This document shows, piece after piece, positions 1-11,310 of a stretch of 64,000 bases of DNA. Positions within the stretch are counted from its first letter, which is position 1. The number at the start of each line of letters is the position of its first letter. Source of the stretch: Terana coerulea (lineage: Eukaryota > Basidiomycota > Agaricomycetes > Polyporales > Phanerochaetaceae); the NCBI GenBank assembly GCA_024811115.1, contig JAKOGH010000833.1:1-64000 (forward strand). Direction: 5' to 3'. The notes under the pieces are model-generated. The model saw nothing but the letters and a program-made list of their open reading frames with translations. It made no database searches and was not told the origin of the DNA. A program made the position numbers and the translations under genes.

Positions 1-293
1 TGTAGAAGTGCAGCGCATACAGCGGCGTACACTCCTACCGAGGCCTAGAGGAAGCTAGGATGGTTACTCACCTGTAGGTTGGTTGATACACACGTTAGTG
101 GGTTGAGAGTTGTAAGAGTCTTATTCGAGTATGGCGAGAGGGCTGCCTTATATACAATACTGGGTGGCTGTACTACAAACAGACACAAATAGATACCAGG
201 AACCAATGGACAATAGGCATCGTCATGGTGGAACCTGGTAGAACAATAGAGAAGATGTGAGCAGAGCGCTTACGGCGTCTATCTGACTCAACA
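1..293 (-). repeat. 3' LTR of the copia element (left copy)
   Basis: Direct repeat of 6222-6513, bounded TGTAG...CAACA. Because the element reads leftwards, this is its 3' LTR. Differences from the right copy lie near 91, 135-136, 201-209 and 257-262. Confidence 0.93.
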
Positions 294-301
294 CTCCTCC
301 T
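294..301 (-). other. polypurine tract of the copia element
   Basis: On the minus strand the eight bases directly before the 3' LTR read AGGAGGAG, the expected position and composition of the plus-strand primer of an LTR retrotransposon. Confidence 0.75.
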
Positions 302-649
302 AACCTAGCACGGCGTACTGCCTGCGCTGGTTTAGTCGCGCTAGTTAGCAGCGATGCGAAGTCCGAGCATTGGTCGGAACTTCTCAATCTTGACCCTGCC
401 CAGATTCTTGGTAAAGATATCTGCGGGATTGTCAACGCCAAGATAGAAGAGTACTTCGACGTGGCCAGCTTCGACGACATCGCGAATGTAGTGGTAGCGA
501 ATGTCGATGTGCTTAGTGCGCTTTTCAGTAACGGGATTTTCCGAGACGAATAGAGCGCCCTGGTTGTCGCTGCAGATGGGTACTTTCTCGAAGTTGTAAC
601 CCGAGGTTCAGAGAGGATATTTCGAATCCACATGACTTCTGCGGAGCAG

Positions 650-3600
650 TCAGCTGAGTGCCATGTATTCGGCATCTTTAGTCGACGTTGCTACAGACTT
701 CTGTGCGAAAGAGCTCCAGTTAAAGGCTCCTCCTGCAAGCATTAGCAGGAAGCCAGTCTGAGAGCGGCGGTTGGAAGCAGCCGCCCAATCTGCATCGGTG
801 TCGCCACCAAGCCTAACCGGAAGAGCCGTCATACTCGAGTGTGTAGTTACGAGTGCCTGACAGGTAGCGGCAGATGTACAGCGCTCTGTTCAGGTGGTCT
901 TCGGACGGATTCGCACTGAACTGTGCGAGCTTTGTGACAGCTCGCAATGTCCGGTCGTGTACCGAGCATGATATAAAGGAGTGAGCCTATCGCAATTTGG
1001 AAGCGGCTCTGGCGAGCTTTGTTTAGCTCTCCTTCATTTGGTTGAGGATATAACCCTCAGGAAGCGGAGTCTTTGCCATTTTGGCATTGGTCTGGCCGCG
1101 GCGTTGAGTACCTTGTCAAGGTAGGCGCATTGATCAATCGCGATCTTGTCGCCAACTCGTTGTATGCGCATGCGCAGAAACTCCTTTACGTCGCCCATAT
1201 CGCGACACTCACCGTTGCATGAAGGACTCCTTTTCTTGGAGTACTTTTGCCCTGCTACGTCCGGCGAATATAGCGTCGTCAACATAGACTACGGCGATGA
1301 CCATGTCGTTGCCTGCGCCTTTGGCGTATCGCCAGCATCGGACTTCAGTCTTTTGAAGCCGAGCTCAGCCATAGACTTGCTAAGGGCTTTCCACCAGGAC
1401 AGTCCTGCCTCCTTAAGCGGTAAAGGGCGCGACGGAGACGAAGCACCATGTGCTTTTTCCCTTGAGCAGGAAAGCCATCGGGTTGTTCCATGTAGATCTC
1501 CTCATCTAACAGTCCGTACAAATATGCGTTGCGCACATCGAGGCCAGTAAGGAAGAAGCCTTGAGTGCAGCAAGGGCAAGTACAATCTAACGGTTTCAAA
1601 CCGTACGACTGGAGAGAAGATTTTGTCATAGTCGATTCCCTCAATTTGAGAGAAGCCGCGAGCTACAAGTCGCGCTTTCTTTCGACCATCTGATTTCTCA
1701 TCAAAAACCCATCGGTTCTTAATGACGCGTTTGCCTTTCGGCCGCGGGCGAGTTCGAACACGCCTCTTTTGCTTAATGCATGAGCTCATCTTTGCATGCA
1801 GCACGCCATTCTACCTGCTGTTTTGCAGGCAGGCGGTTTATGTCACGTAAAGTCCAGTCTCGGACTGAAGACTTTGTTGCGTCAGGATCGACTGCTTGGG
1901 CAAGCAAATAATTGTAGAAATTTACTCCCGCCGGCACAGTCGTGCCAGTCACGTCATCTGACACTGGGCTTTCGCTTCCAGTGTCTCCAGTGGGCTCAGT
2001 GATATCCGGAACAGGTTAGAGCTGTTAGGATGTAGAAGAGCCTAGCAGGGCGTGTGGCGGGGACACTGTCGGGCTGCTTGCTAGACTGACCGCGCCCTTG
2101 GTAGCTAACCTTGGTGGGCTTGGTCTGGCCAGTCTGCTTTTCCCAACTACGGATACCTCTATCAGCACCTAAAATCCGTGGCGGTGCTTGTGACTGGTCG
2201 TACACGGAGCCTGGATTTTGACTGGGATCCTTCGTCGCGAGTACTACGCCGCGGCCCGGGAATAACTGGTGGTGCCAGTACCTGCGGATCTTCTCGCGGG
2301 TGGTGTCGCCCTCGCTGACGAAGGCGGACTCGGGCCTCGCCCAACTGGGGAGCTTAGGGGTCGAACCGTCGTTCAACCCGCTCGGTCTCTTTTGGCGGGA
2401 AGGAGGGTTAGGACGAGATGCAGCTTCGCCCGTTTAGGGCGGTGGCGCATCGTCGTCACTATCGTCTGATCCTGCACCTTGCGAAGACTCACTGTCGTTC
2501 GCGTTTTTGGTGTTTTGCGCGGGGCGGGTCAGGCCGCGCGGGCATTTGCCGTCGGGACACTTGGGAAATAAGTTTCGCACCACTCGACTTGAGTTGAAGC
2601 GAAACACGACGTTGTTGGGTCCTCTCATGAAGGTCCAACCGTGCTCGTCGTGTCCGATGTATGTCATCATTTCGGACTTAGGCTGTAGTTTGTTCTTTCG
2701 AACGTCGGCAGGGATAAAAACCCATGCACCCCGCAGCCAAATATCGCCGGATGTTATCAACGCGTGGTTTTCACCCGTAAGTGCCTCATAAGGCGTAACC
2801 CATTTTAATCGTGAAGCGGGGGTGCGGTTGTAAAGCACTGTTGCGTGCATAACGCAAATTCCCACCACGAAGGAGGAATGCAAGCTGTAAAGCGCATAGC
2901 CTCAGCTTTGTCCATGAGGGTTCGATTGAGCCGCTCAGCGCGTCCATTCTGCTGTGGAGTATGAGGAGCGCTAGTTAGGATTTTAATCCCTTCGTCCTTT
3001 AGCATTTGAATGAATGCGTTTGATTTATATTCTCCCCTGCATCCGACATCCAGCTCTCGACATTAGCTTTATGCTGGTTTTGAACCATAGCAAGAAAGTT
3101 TTTGTCGCTTGGATGGCGACGGATTTTAGCCTTAGGCAAATAATCCATGCATGCGACGTATAATCATCGACAAAGGTGATGATATACTTGTATCGGTGAT
3201 ATGAATCGGCCGGGAATTCTTTCAAGTCACTGTGAATGAGCTCAAAGGTCGCGATGCTCGTCGAGGCGTCGGCGGGAAAGAGCGATTATGCATCTTCCTT
3301 GTGCGCAGCCAGGAGCAGGGTGAGTTCGACTTGTTATAGTCGAAATCAGGACATTCCGTCGTTGCTGACAGGAAGTTGACGTAGAATCCGCTCAGAGGGA
3401 TGTCCAAAACGTCTATGCATTATTTAAGTGCGAGACTAGCGCAAGGCCGTCTCGGTCAGTGTCTAAATAGTACACTGTTGCGTTTGGATAAAGCGGCACG
3501 AATTGCAATAGTTCCTGGCGATTATCACCGTCCAGGATTTTCAGAGTGATTGCGTCACCCTCAATTAACCGGTTCTGTCGTAGCAGCTGGCCAAGCGAGA

Positions 3601-6044
3601 TTAGATTCATGTCTTTTTGTGAAGGCATGAGTCGAACATTTTCAGTAAGACTTTAATCGTTCTACTTGTCGCGCTAGGACGGTAGTTGATGACAGGTCAC
3701 CTTCCTCAGAGATAGTTACATGCCCATTAGCCGTTTGAGCGACAATTGGGTCAATGTTGCGCAAGTTGCGCAATAGACTTCTTTGACCGGTGAAGTGGAA
3801 AGACGCTCCTGAGTCGAGCAGCCAATCGCTTGATTTTGCAAGGTTTTTACCTTTGCAGCTCTGACACGCGTTAAATAACTTATTGTGCACACATCGGTCT
3901 GGTAATTGAAGGAAACCTGCTCCATTCAATATAGTAGCATACATGTGGTATCTACTGCTTAGTCCAGCCCGCCGAGACGCTGCGCAATCAGCTGCAAGGT
4001 ATCGGTCAGTGGGATGCACGAGTGCAGAGTTAGAGAGGACGTACTCGAAGTACGCGTCGATGATGTCCTGGTGGATCTCGATCGTCCATCAGGCATCCGG
4101 CGAACTGGTCGTCGACGTCGCTGTCGTTGTCCTCGTTTCCGAGGGACACGGCGTCCTCGATGTCAGGGGTGGTCGGCGGGCGTCGAAGCCGTCCTCCCTG
4201 TCGAGCGACATCTGCATGTCGACCTCGTCGGACCAAATGATCGGCGAGGGTTCGCGCGAGCTTCGCTTGGCGGGGGCGAGAGGAGCTACCCTCGATGAAC
4301 TCCGGCTCAGCAAACTTGCGTTTGAGAGCTGACGTTATTCGAGTCGATACGGGCGTCGAGCTCGGCGATGCGAGCATCGAGCATGCGCTCGGCGTAGTCG
4401 AGGTCGGCCTGCTTGGCGCTGACGAGCTTCTCGCGGCCTCATCTTCGGGGGCGGTGGCGGCGAACTTCGCTTTCCTGGGGCGGTAGCCAGCTTGACAAGC
4501 TGGTGTCGCTCCCATGGGCGTGCCCGCGGCAGCTTCTGGTCGAGGTCGAGCCCTTGTTCAGGGCGGCGTTCTTGTCCGCGATCCACTGCTTGCGAGCAAG
4601 CTTGTGGAGCTCTGCCGGCCTCGCGAAGCTGGGCTTTGTGCAGAGTCTGGGACTACGTCGTCCTCGTCGAGGATTGCTAACAATTTAGTTAGCACGGGAG
4701 ATCGTCAGAGTGAATTCCTGTTGGAATTCTAACTCACGAACGGTGTTCCGCAGATTGCGGTGCTCGATGTCCGCATGGCGTCGGCGCGGTGAGCATTGTG
4801 CTCGTTGGCGTCGACAACTTCCTCGAGGTCGGATGCGCTCCTGGAACCCGACGACTCCGAGCTTCTCGGCAAGGGCTAGTGCCTTGCGGGCGGGGGAACT
4901 AGTTGCCGTTGGCGAGCCAGAGCTCGCGCTCTCCTTCGATGCGAGACTGAATTTCTTTGGCCTCGGACTTGGGGAGGCGGCATGTCGGGGGTGAAGTCGT
5001 TCACCACCAGGGATGACCGGGGGCGGCGATGTAGGAGTGACCGTGGTCAGCATCCTGGGCCTTGCCCTTGCCCTTGCCCGCGCGCTTGCCGGCGCTGGGT
5101 CTTCTTGCCCTTGCCGTTGCCGGCACCGTCCTGCTGCTGCTGCTGCCCTTGCGGGCGCTGCTGCTGCGCATGCTGCTGCTGCCCGTTAGGGCGCTGCTGC
5201 TACTTGAACTAGGGATCCTTCCCTTGTTCTTGACGGCGGTGACGGCCGGCAGACTCGGTCTGCTTGCGCTGTCCACCGGAAAGCTTCCGTTGCTCCCATG
5301 CAGCGATGAGCTGTTGCCGATATAGCTTGGGCTCAGGGGCCCCAGCCAGGGTGAGTCAGCGCTGTGTCTACCATTTTTGGTTCAGCGTGGTGACGGTGGC
5401 AATGTGCTTACCATACCCTGGTGTCTTCGAAATGAGGAGCATCAGGTGTATGTAATCGTCCACCTGCGCATGCGCTGCATCTAGGCCGGTCGACATGTGC
5501 CTGGATCTTAGCGATCGCGAGGGGCTGGAGACTGATCCTCGGGGATGCGTGTTTCCAGGAGGCCCCTGAAGTCAGCGTAGGCCGTTCCCAGGGTATTCTG
5601 GGTGTAGGTCGACTGTAGCGACTTCGTACAGAGCCTTGGCAGTCGTTTCGTTCTTCGCTGACTGTCCGATCTGGTATGTCAAGCGAAGACGGATGAAACC
5701 CATGGCCCGGGAGGTCGTCGTTGATCCAGTCGTTGAGCTTGTCGACGGCCCTGGAGTGCTCATGCTTGTTGCCGGTGCTCGCCAGTGGCAGGGGCGTGGT
5801 GTTTGGAGTGGCGGGGCGAGCGGGAGCTGCCGGGACAGTGCGGAATAAGACCAGCACCATCGGCTGGGTCGTCAAGAGCTGACGAGAGATGCCCTGAGTG
5901 CCCAGGAACGACTTCAAGGTGTCGTTCAAGTGCTCCCCAGTTAGTTCCGTCGAGGACAGGGACAAGCTTCTCGAGAGAGGAAGACATTGCTGAGTTCGTA
6001 GGGACAGAACAGTCAGTACGACGTACTGACATGGCTTTAGCCAA
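650..6044 (-). pseudogene. copia gag-pol, multiply frameshifted
   Basis: Translated pieces on the minus strand lie in different frames but in the correct order. A gag start carries SSSLEKLVPVLDGTNW near 5.95 kb. The protease has DWLLDSGASFHFTG near 3.8 kb. The integrase core shows FVDDYTS near 3.15 kb and PQQNGRAERLNRTL near 2.95 kb, and its C-terminal part lies at 2.4-2.9 kb. The reverse transcriptase has [16 protein letters not shown] near 1.5 kb and an intact YVDD at 1275-1286. RNase H shows DADWA and DAEYMALS at 650-830. Nearly every domain boundary needs a frame change and some domains are internally broken, so no single polyprotein remains. Individual catalytic motifs survive, which fits decay by small indels rather than large deletions. 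Confidence 0.88.
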
Positions 6045-6208
6045 GGAGGGGCCCTAAGGGGCACCCTCGTGCCTGCTCAGCTTGCTCGGCGCAGACGTGC
6101 GCTGGGTAGCGCAGCCGTCGCGCGCGATGGCAGCGAGTAGGTACAGGCGAAGTTTACCAATGAGCTGGTTGTTGCTGCCAGTGATGGCGCCAATCAACCA
6201 GCGTCATC

Positions 6209-6221
6209 GGGGCTCATAACC
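6209..6221 (-). other. primer binding site matching the initiator-Met tRNA anticodon arm
   Basis: Directly inside the 5' LTR the plus strand reads GGGGCTCATAACC. This matches the eukaryotic tRNA-iMet anticodon stem-loop around the CAT anticodon, not a tRNA 3' end. The minus-strand element RNA would therefore pair with the interior of tRNA-iMet. Drosophila copia and yeast Ty5 are known to prime from a half-tRNA of this type. The match is read from the sequence; the priming mechanism is inferred. Confidence 0.75.
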
Positions 6222-6513
6222 TGTAGAAGTGCAGCGCATACAGCGGCGTACACTCCTACCGAGGCCTAGAGGAAGCTAGGATGGTTACTCACCTGTAGGT
6301 TGGTTGATACACGCGTTAGTGGGTTGAGAGTTGTAAGAGTCTTATTCGAGTATGGCTTAGAGGGCTGCCTTATATACAATACTGGGTGGCTGTACTACAA
6401 ACAGACACAAATAGATACCAGGACAATAGACAATAGGCATCGTCATGGTGGAACCTGGTAGAACAATAGAGAAGATATGAGTAGAGCGCTTACGGCGTCT
6501 ATCTGACTCAACA
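6222..6513 (-). repeat. 5' LTR of the copia element (right copy)
   Basis: Direct repeat of 1-293 with the same TG...CA ends. It is the upstream LTR for leftward transcription and would hold the element promoter. A TATATA stretch is shared by both LTRs near their middle. Confidence 0.93.
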
Positions 6514-7107
6514 TGATCGTAGTTTCCTTTTTCTTTTTTTTATGGATGCAGCTCTTCGTCTGCTATGTTCAGTCGTAAGCGCATTTCGCAAAGCACCAGC
6601 GCAGCCTACATCAGCTGGAGGTTGGCCTCCAGGCGTCGTTGCCATATTAATACTTAATCATTATACATCCTACTACTAACTCTGAATGAGGTAAAGTAAC
6701 TTTCATAAATTACACTAAGACAAAAAAGTGGCATAATTCTCCCTGAAACGATTGCGCTATTTACCAGTAGTAAGTAAGATCGTGCGTGTTGCTCATCTTG
6801 CGGGAGGAAGTACTTACGTAGATGCCAGGATACAGTAAATTACTCAATATTGGTGCTCTGAGATGTGGTTAGTAATGCATGGTACCTTTATAGTATAACA
6901 TGTGTTCTTCTGTTTCGGCAACCGACTTGACTCGGAAGCCAAAAGCTTTGTGGCGTTTTAGCGCTTTCGTATAAAATCGTTACGTAATCTCGGCCATTCC
7001 CGACACTGGCCAAAGGCAATCTGTGCATTCTAAACTGGCTGCTCACTACCCTTTATCATCACCTTTTTCTCTGCGCCCAGTCGACTTTCAGTCGCAGTCC
7101 GGAAGAT
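6514..7107. other. intergenic, no gene seen
   Basis: AT-richer spacer between the retrotransposon and the RPAP1-like gene. No sustained reading frame or recognisable RNA gene is visible. A pyrimidine-rich stretch just before 7108 is typical of a fungal promoter and 5' UTR. Confidence 0.5.
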
Positions 7108-10100
7108 ATGCCTGACTCTTCCAGGATGTCCCTGGTTGGTTCGATACTTGAACGCAAGCCAATTGCGTCGCCTTCACAGCCCACTTCTCGACCAACTGGC
7201 AAGACAGGGTTTCCCGCGGCACAGCACCGATCTAAGAGTGCGTTTCAGCGAGCCAGGGAAGATCAAAGGAAGTTAGGTGGTTTGGAACGACCTTTGCAAG
7301 CTCCAGCGGTAGCACCTTTCCCACAGAAGTCCGACGACCTTGCAGAACATGAGCAGCCCAGTCGTCGGAGTCATCGCAGAAGCCACGGAGGATTGGCGGA
7401 AGCAGATGGAGGAGGAGAACCAAAAGAAAGTCGAGGGCATGACTGAGGATGAGCTTGAGGCTGAGCGGAGAGAGATCCTGGAGCGGTTTGGGCCGGACAT
7501 CGCAGAGGTGTTGAGGAAAGCACGGGTAGCCCGGGAGGCGCCACGAGCACAAGAAGCAGCCGGAGATGCGGGGAGCTCACCCCCACGTGCGGGCTCCAGG
7601 GTGCTCAAAAGTGCGTGCAGCAAACCTCCTATGAGCCAGTGGGCGATTCATGGTTGCTACAGGTGCAATGGCATCACGGGCCGCCTCGCCTACGCCTATG
7701 TCCCCCGACGCTCCCCGCCCATCCAGTCGTGCAGACAAACAACTTCGTTTCGCAGACGTGACCAGGGACCATGTGCACGTTTACGAATCTGCGCCTCCAT
7801 CCCCGCGCAAGAAGGCTCTGGCTCTGGCGGCACCCACGGAGTCCGATGGCCCAACCGTTTCGCTTGGCGTGTTCAAGGGAAAACTGGTACCGCAGCCAAA
7901 AAGCGAGCCGCCCTCAACTTCGTCTTTTCAGGAGGACTCGATGCAAGTCGATGAGCCATCGCAGGCTCTTGAAGGCACTCCAGAGGACATACGGCGTCGA
8001 TTTTTTCCTAACGTAGCTCCCAACGACCCCTCGCTGGCTTGGATAGAAGACACGTCTGCAGAAGCGAGCTCTTCTGCCTCGGTGACACGCTTCGACCTCT
8101 CGGGTCTTCCCATACCGCCCTCTGACACCGAAAAGCTTCCTACTCATCTTGGTTTGCATCACCACGCGGAAGGCAAGCATGCTGGCTACACTCTTGAAGA
8201 CATTTTTTTATTATCCCGGTCAACGGTGCCCGCGCAAAGGGCGTCTATGCTAGACGTCCTCAGTAAGATTGCTCGACAGTTATCGATACCGGAGGAAGGA
8301 CGGATCCCTGGACTTCAGGAGTTCCAAGGGAAGGGAGCTGAGCTCCGAAAACGTATGCTTGCCGCGGGACTCGCAGCGCTGGGCGAGAGAGGCATGATTG
8401 GCATCTGCGCTGTCGAAGTTGTTTGGGTTTGCGTCGTTTTCTGGGATGAAGAGCTCGTGGATGTGGAGGGCATCGAGCTGAAATTGCCTCCGAACGACTT
8501 CCTGTCACCGTTGCCTCTGGACTACACCCTACAACAAATCGCTGAAGCCTTCGGCGCTGCTGCACTCCCCACTGAATCGCTATCCCAGCTACTAGGGGTC
8601 CTTCACCGATTTGCACGACATAGCAATGACATGGCATCGAAGATTGTGATAACGCCGAAGCTTCTGGCCCACATCATGCGAAGATTCGTACTTCCTACGC
8701 CTTCGTCGCCGTCCCAAGGCGGATATCCTCTGCCATTGGCCATCCAATTATTAAACACCTTGGCTACCTCTACACGACAAAACGCGGTGGTGATCGGCGA
8801 GTCTGCCGAAGCATTGCTTCGTTTTGTCGTCACTCTTCCCCCATCCTCCATGTATTCGGAGACGCTCTCGACGGATCTCCTGATTGCTACTCTTCGTCTA
8901 TACACGACACTTGGCTCCTACGGTCTATGCTCTCAACTAGCCACCACGGCAGCGGAACCATTGAGCCGATTAGGAACATACGTCCTCTCTGATGCATGCA
9001 CATCAAGCGGTTTGCGTGAGGCCTGGCTTGGCTTACTCGAGGTCTGGATGGTCTGCGCAAGGGACCCACACAGGACGACGCCCAGCCACGATATCCTTTG
9101 GAGTCAGATCACGGCATGGGGCTGGGGTGACGATGCCCTCAAGCTGTTGACAAAGATTTCTCCGGAGCGGAGCTGTCTGTGGGCTGCCGCCTGGCGAGTG
9201 GCGGCGGCGTGGTTAGAAGGCACGGCTGTCAATGCTCCCAAAGCTGGAGAAACCGAGAAGGCCTCAGCCGTCACGGTTTTGTCAGGCCATTCGAATCAGG
9301 GGAGGCCAAGGTTATTGTCGAGAGCAGCATCACCCTTCTCGACGCGTCGCTGGCCTCTTTTTCACCATCTGACACGCTAGACAGGAAGGCTTGGCTGCAG
9401 TTAGCAAATCAGGCGCACGTTCTTACCGCCGCAACTCGACTGTGGATTGCATGCCTGCCTGCTCGTACCCCCGCCTCCCTATCATCGCCACCTTTTACTC
9501 TACCGTTCGCCCGCATCTCGATGGTATGTGCTCGGCTCACTCTTCATCCATTGTGGACTTTCCATCCGCGCCGGGTCCGTGCCGGCATATGCCATGCCCT
9601 CCGTTAGACATCTCTCCTTGTTGCTGGCAACATACGTCGAATTTTCTCGTTTCCTTCCGGGGGCGCCAGAGGATTTGTGGCTCGCACAGGCATTCTCCAT
9701 CATCTGCAGGCTTGTTCCCGGAGATGAAGAATACGCAGCCAGCGTCATTGCACGTGCGGTGTCCGTGGTCAATCCGATATTCATGGAGGCTCGAGGTTGG
9801 CATGTGCCGGAGATTATATGGGAGAAGAAAGGGATGGAGGCGATAGTGCCTTTCCTGACGCATGCGCTTGAACACGCTCCCATTCGCGTCAGCCCGCTAT
9901 CAGTGACGCCGTCGTCGATAGCGGCGGCGACTACTTTGCGGCTTCCTTCACCGTCTTCCACTGAATCACCGAGATCCAGTCCATTGCCCGTGAACAAAGA
10001 CTGGACGACTACACCTCTCGACCACTTACTCCGATCGGGCCAGTCGGAAGTCTTTCAATCCCTTCCATCGTCGTGGGACTTCTCTGAGACGGAGATTGTT

Positions 10101-10968
10101 CGTGCGACGCTCCTGCTTGGTAGAGTCCACCGAGAGGTGTTGAACATGCATGGCCTGACCGTTTTCAGTCTGGGTCGGGATGAAACGGTATTCTCGTGTA
10201 TGAAAGTCTTCATGCTCGAGCACGGCCAACAGCAGGAGACTTCCTCGGAGGAAGTATTCCGAGACGCTGTTGTTGGACAGCTCATGGAGGATCTCCTCAC
10301 GCCGTTCGCTTTTGCGAACGCAGTCACCGCGAACGCACAACCAGGGCTATCCGTAAAGGCGCCACTGGAAGAGGTCGCCAAGTCTTTCCTGGGTGCCTCG
10401 ACACCTTTCTTCCAGTACTTCACCGACTTGGTGGCGCTGTACGACTCGACCTCGTTCTCGCACCCGCTTTTTGCCCGCATCATCCAACCCCCGTTATCAA
10501 TGCGCTACCCAGTCGACTACCGCAAATACGTCTGGGCGGACTACAGCCATGTTATCCGGACGATCAGAACGCCCGTCGACGCAGTCATCTCCGAAGACAT
10601 CCGCGAATTTCTCTGGCCCGTCGAGACGGACGCGGAGGTCATTTCAGCATATCTCCGTGCGCTCGTCAGCGGCCAAGTTGAGGGCTTCCTGCGGTTGGTA
10701 GCGATTCACCACGTTGCGTGCAACATCTGGCCGGACCTGCGGCAGGTGCCCGGGGACGAGAAAGCGGTAAAGCTGCTCCAGGCCGTCACCCTGCAGGCGG
10801 GCCACGGATGCGGTTAGGGAGGTTGTGTCGTATCGCCAATTTACGGAGGTGTTGCTCCCGCCTCCGGCGTGCTTTGAGACATTTGGTGAAGTGAAGGAGG
10901 TGAGAAAGGCTTTCGTTCAACTCTGCGGGGCAGCGGTGCACGATCGCCTGGCTGTTTTGATGCAATAA
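7108..10968 (+). CDS. RPAP1: RPAP1-like RNA polymerase II-associated protein
   Basis: RPAP1 (yeast Rba50) acts in assembly and nuclear import of RNA polymerase II. The N-terminal exon has SLVGSILERKP and a HRSKSAFQRAR block. The second exon carries the RPAP1 N domain (WRKQMEEENQ...AERREILERFGPDI), and the exon from about 7663 carries the RPAP1 C signature FDLSGLP...LPTHLGLHHHAE followed by GYTLEDIFLLSRS. The rest is helical. Likely introns are 7272-7326, about 7587-7662 and about 9209-9267; one more is needed between about 9505 and 9607, but its exact ends do not fit cleanly. The open frame meets TAG at 10815-10817. Dropping one G of the GGG at 10799-10801 restores about 50 residues to the TAA at 10966-10968, so I extend the gene there. 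The start is the first ATG of the conserved N-terminus. Confidence 0.82.
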
Positions 10969-11310
10969 ATATACATGTATCGCTTAGACCTCTTAGATCT
11001 TGACAGTGTATCATATGGCTGCTACAAAATGTATCCTATATCCTACATCACATTGGTTCCAGTACAAATACCTCGATAATAGACAGAATTCCAAGAGCTG
11101 CCGAGAACAACTCCCTCGCTGGTACCACCTCGTTCGAAACCTCTGTGGCGGAGACATGGCGCAAGGCGGACAATTAGACGGAACGCCCAAGAAAGGGACG
11201 TGCGTTGAGCCGTGTATCGGTCTCACTTCATAAACCATGGCTTTTCTTGGTGCTGTCGGATGATACCTGATGCACTCAGGTGCCTGTCAATCCAAATCTG
11301 CAGCACTGTG
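10969..11310. other. 3' spacer between convergent genes
   Basis: Short spacer between the RPAP1-like gene and the leftward DUF6534 gene. It contains ATAAATATACATG just after the RPAP1 stop, a plausible polyadenylation region. No gene is seen. Confidence 0.4.

Larger units (their letters stand above)
1..6513 (-). mobile_element. Ty1/copia LTR retrotransposon, full length but decayed
   Basis: The element is flanked by two near-identical 292-293 bp repeats that start TG and end CA, and it reads on the minus strand. The internal order on that strand is gag, aspartic protease, integrase, reverse transcriptase, RNase H, which defines the copia superfamily. A polypurine tract abuts the left LTR and a primer site abuts the right LTR. 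The two LTRs differ by about five substitutions and two small indels by eye, so the copy is not fresh. The window starts exactly on the first LTR base, so the left target-site duplication cannot be checked; the right flank begins TGATC. The coding part is broken into many frames, so the copy cannot be autonomous. Confidence 0.93.

Noticed and set aside
5001..5325. Leu-rich plus-strand frame (CTGCTG runs) inside the copia element
   Set aside because: It is antisense to the Ser/Lys-rich gag tail and has no independent support.
6209..6221. A tRNA-iMet gene
   Set aside because: Only the anticodon arm is present; no acceptor, D or T arms surround it.
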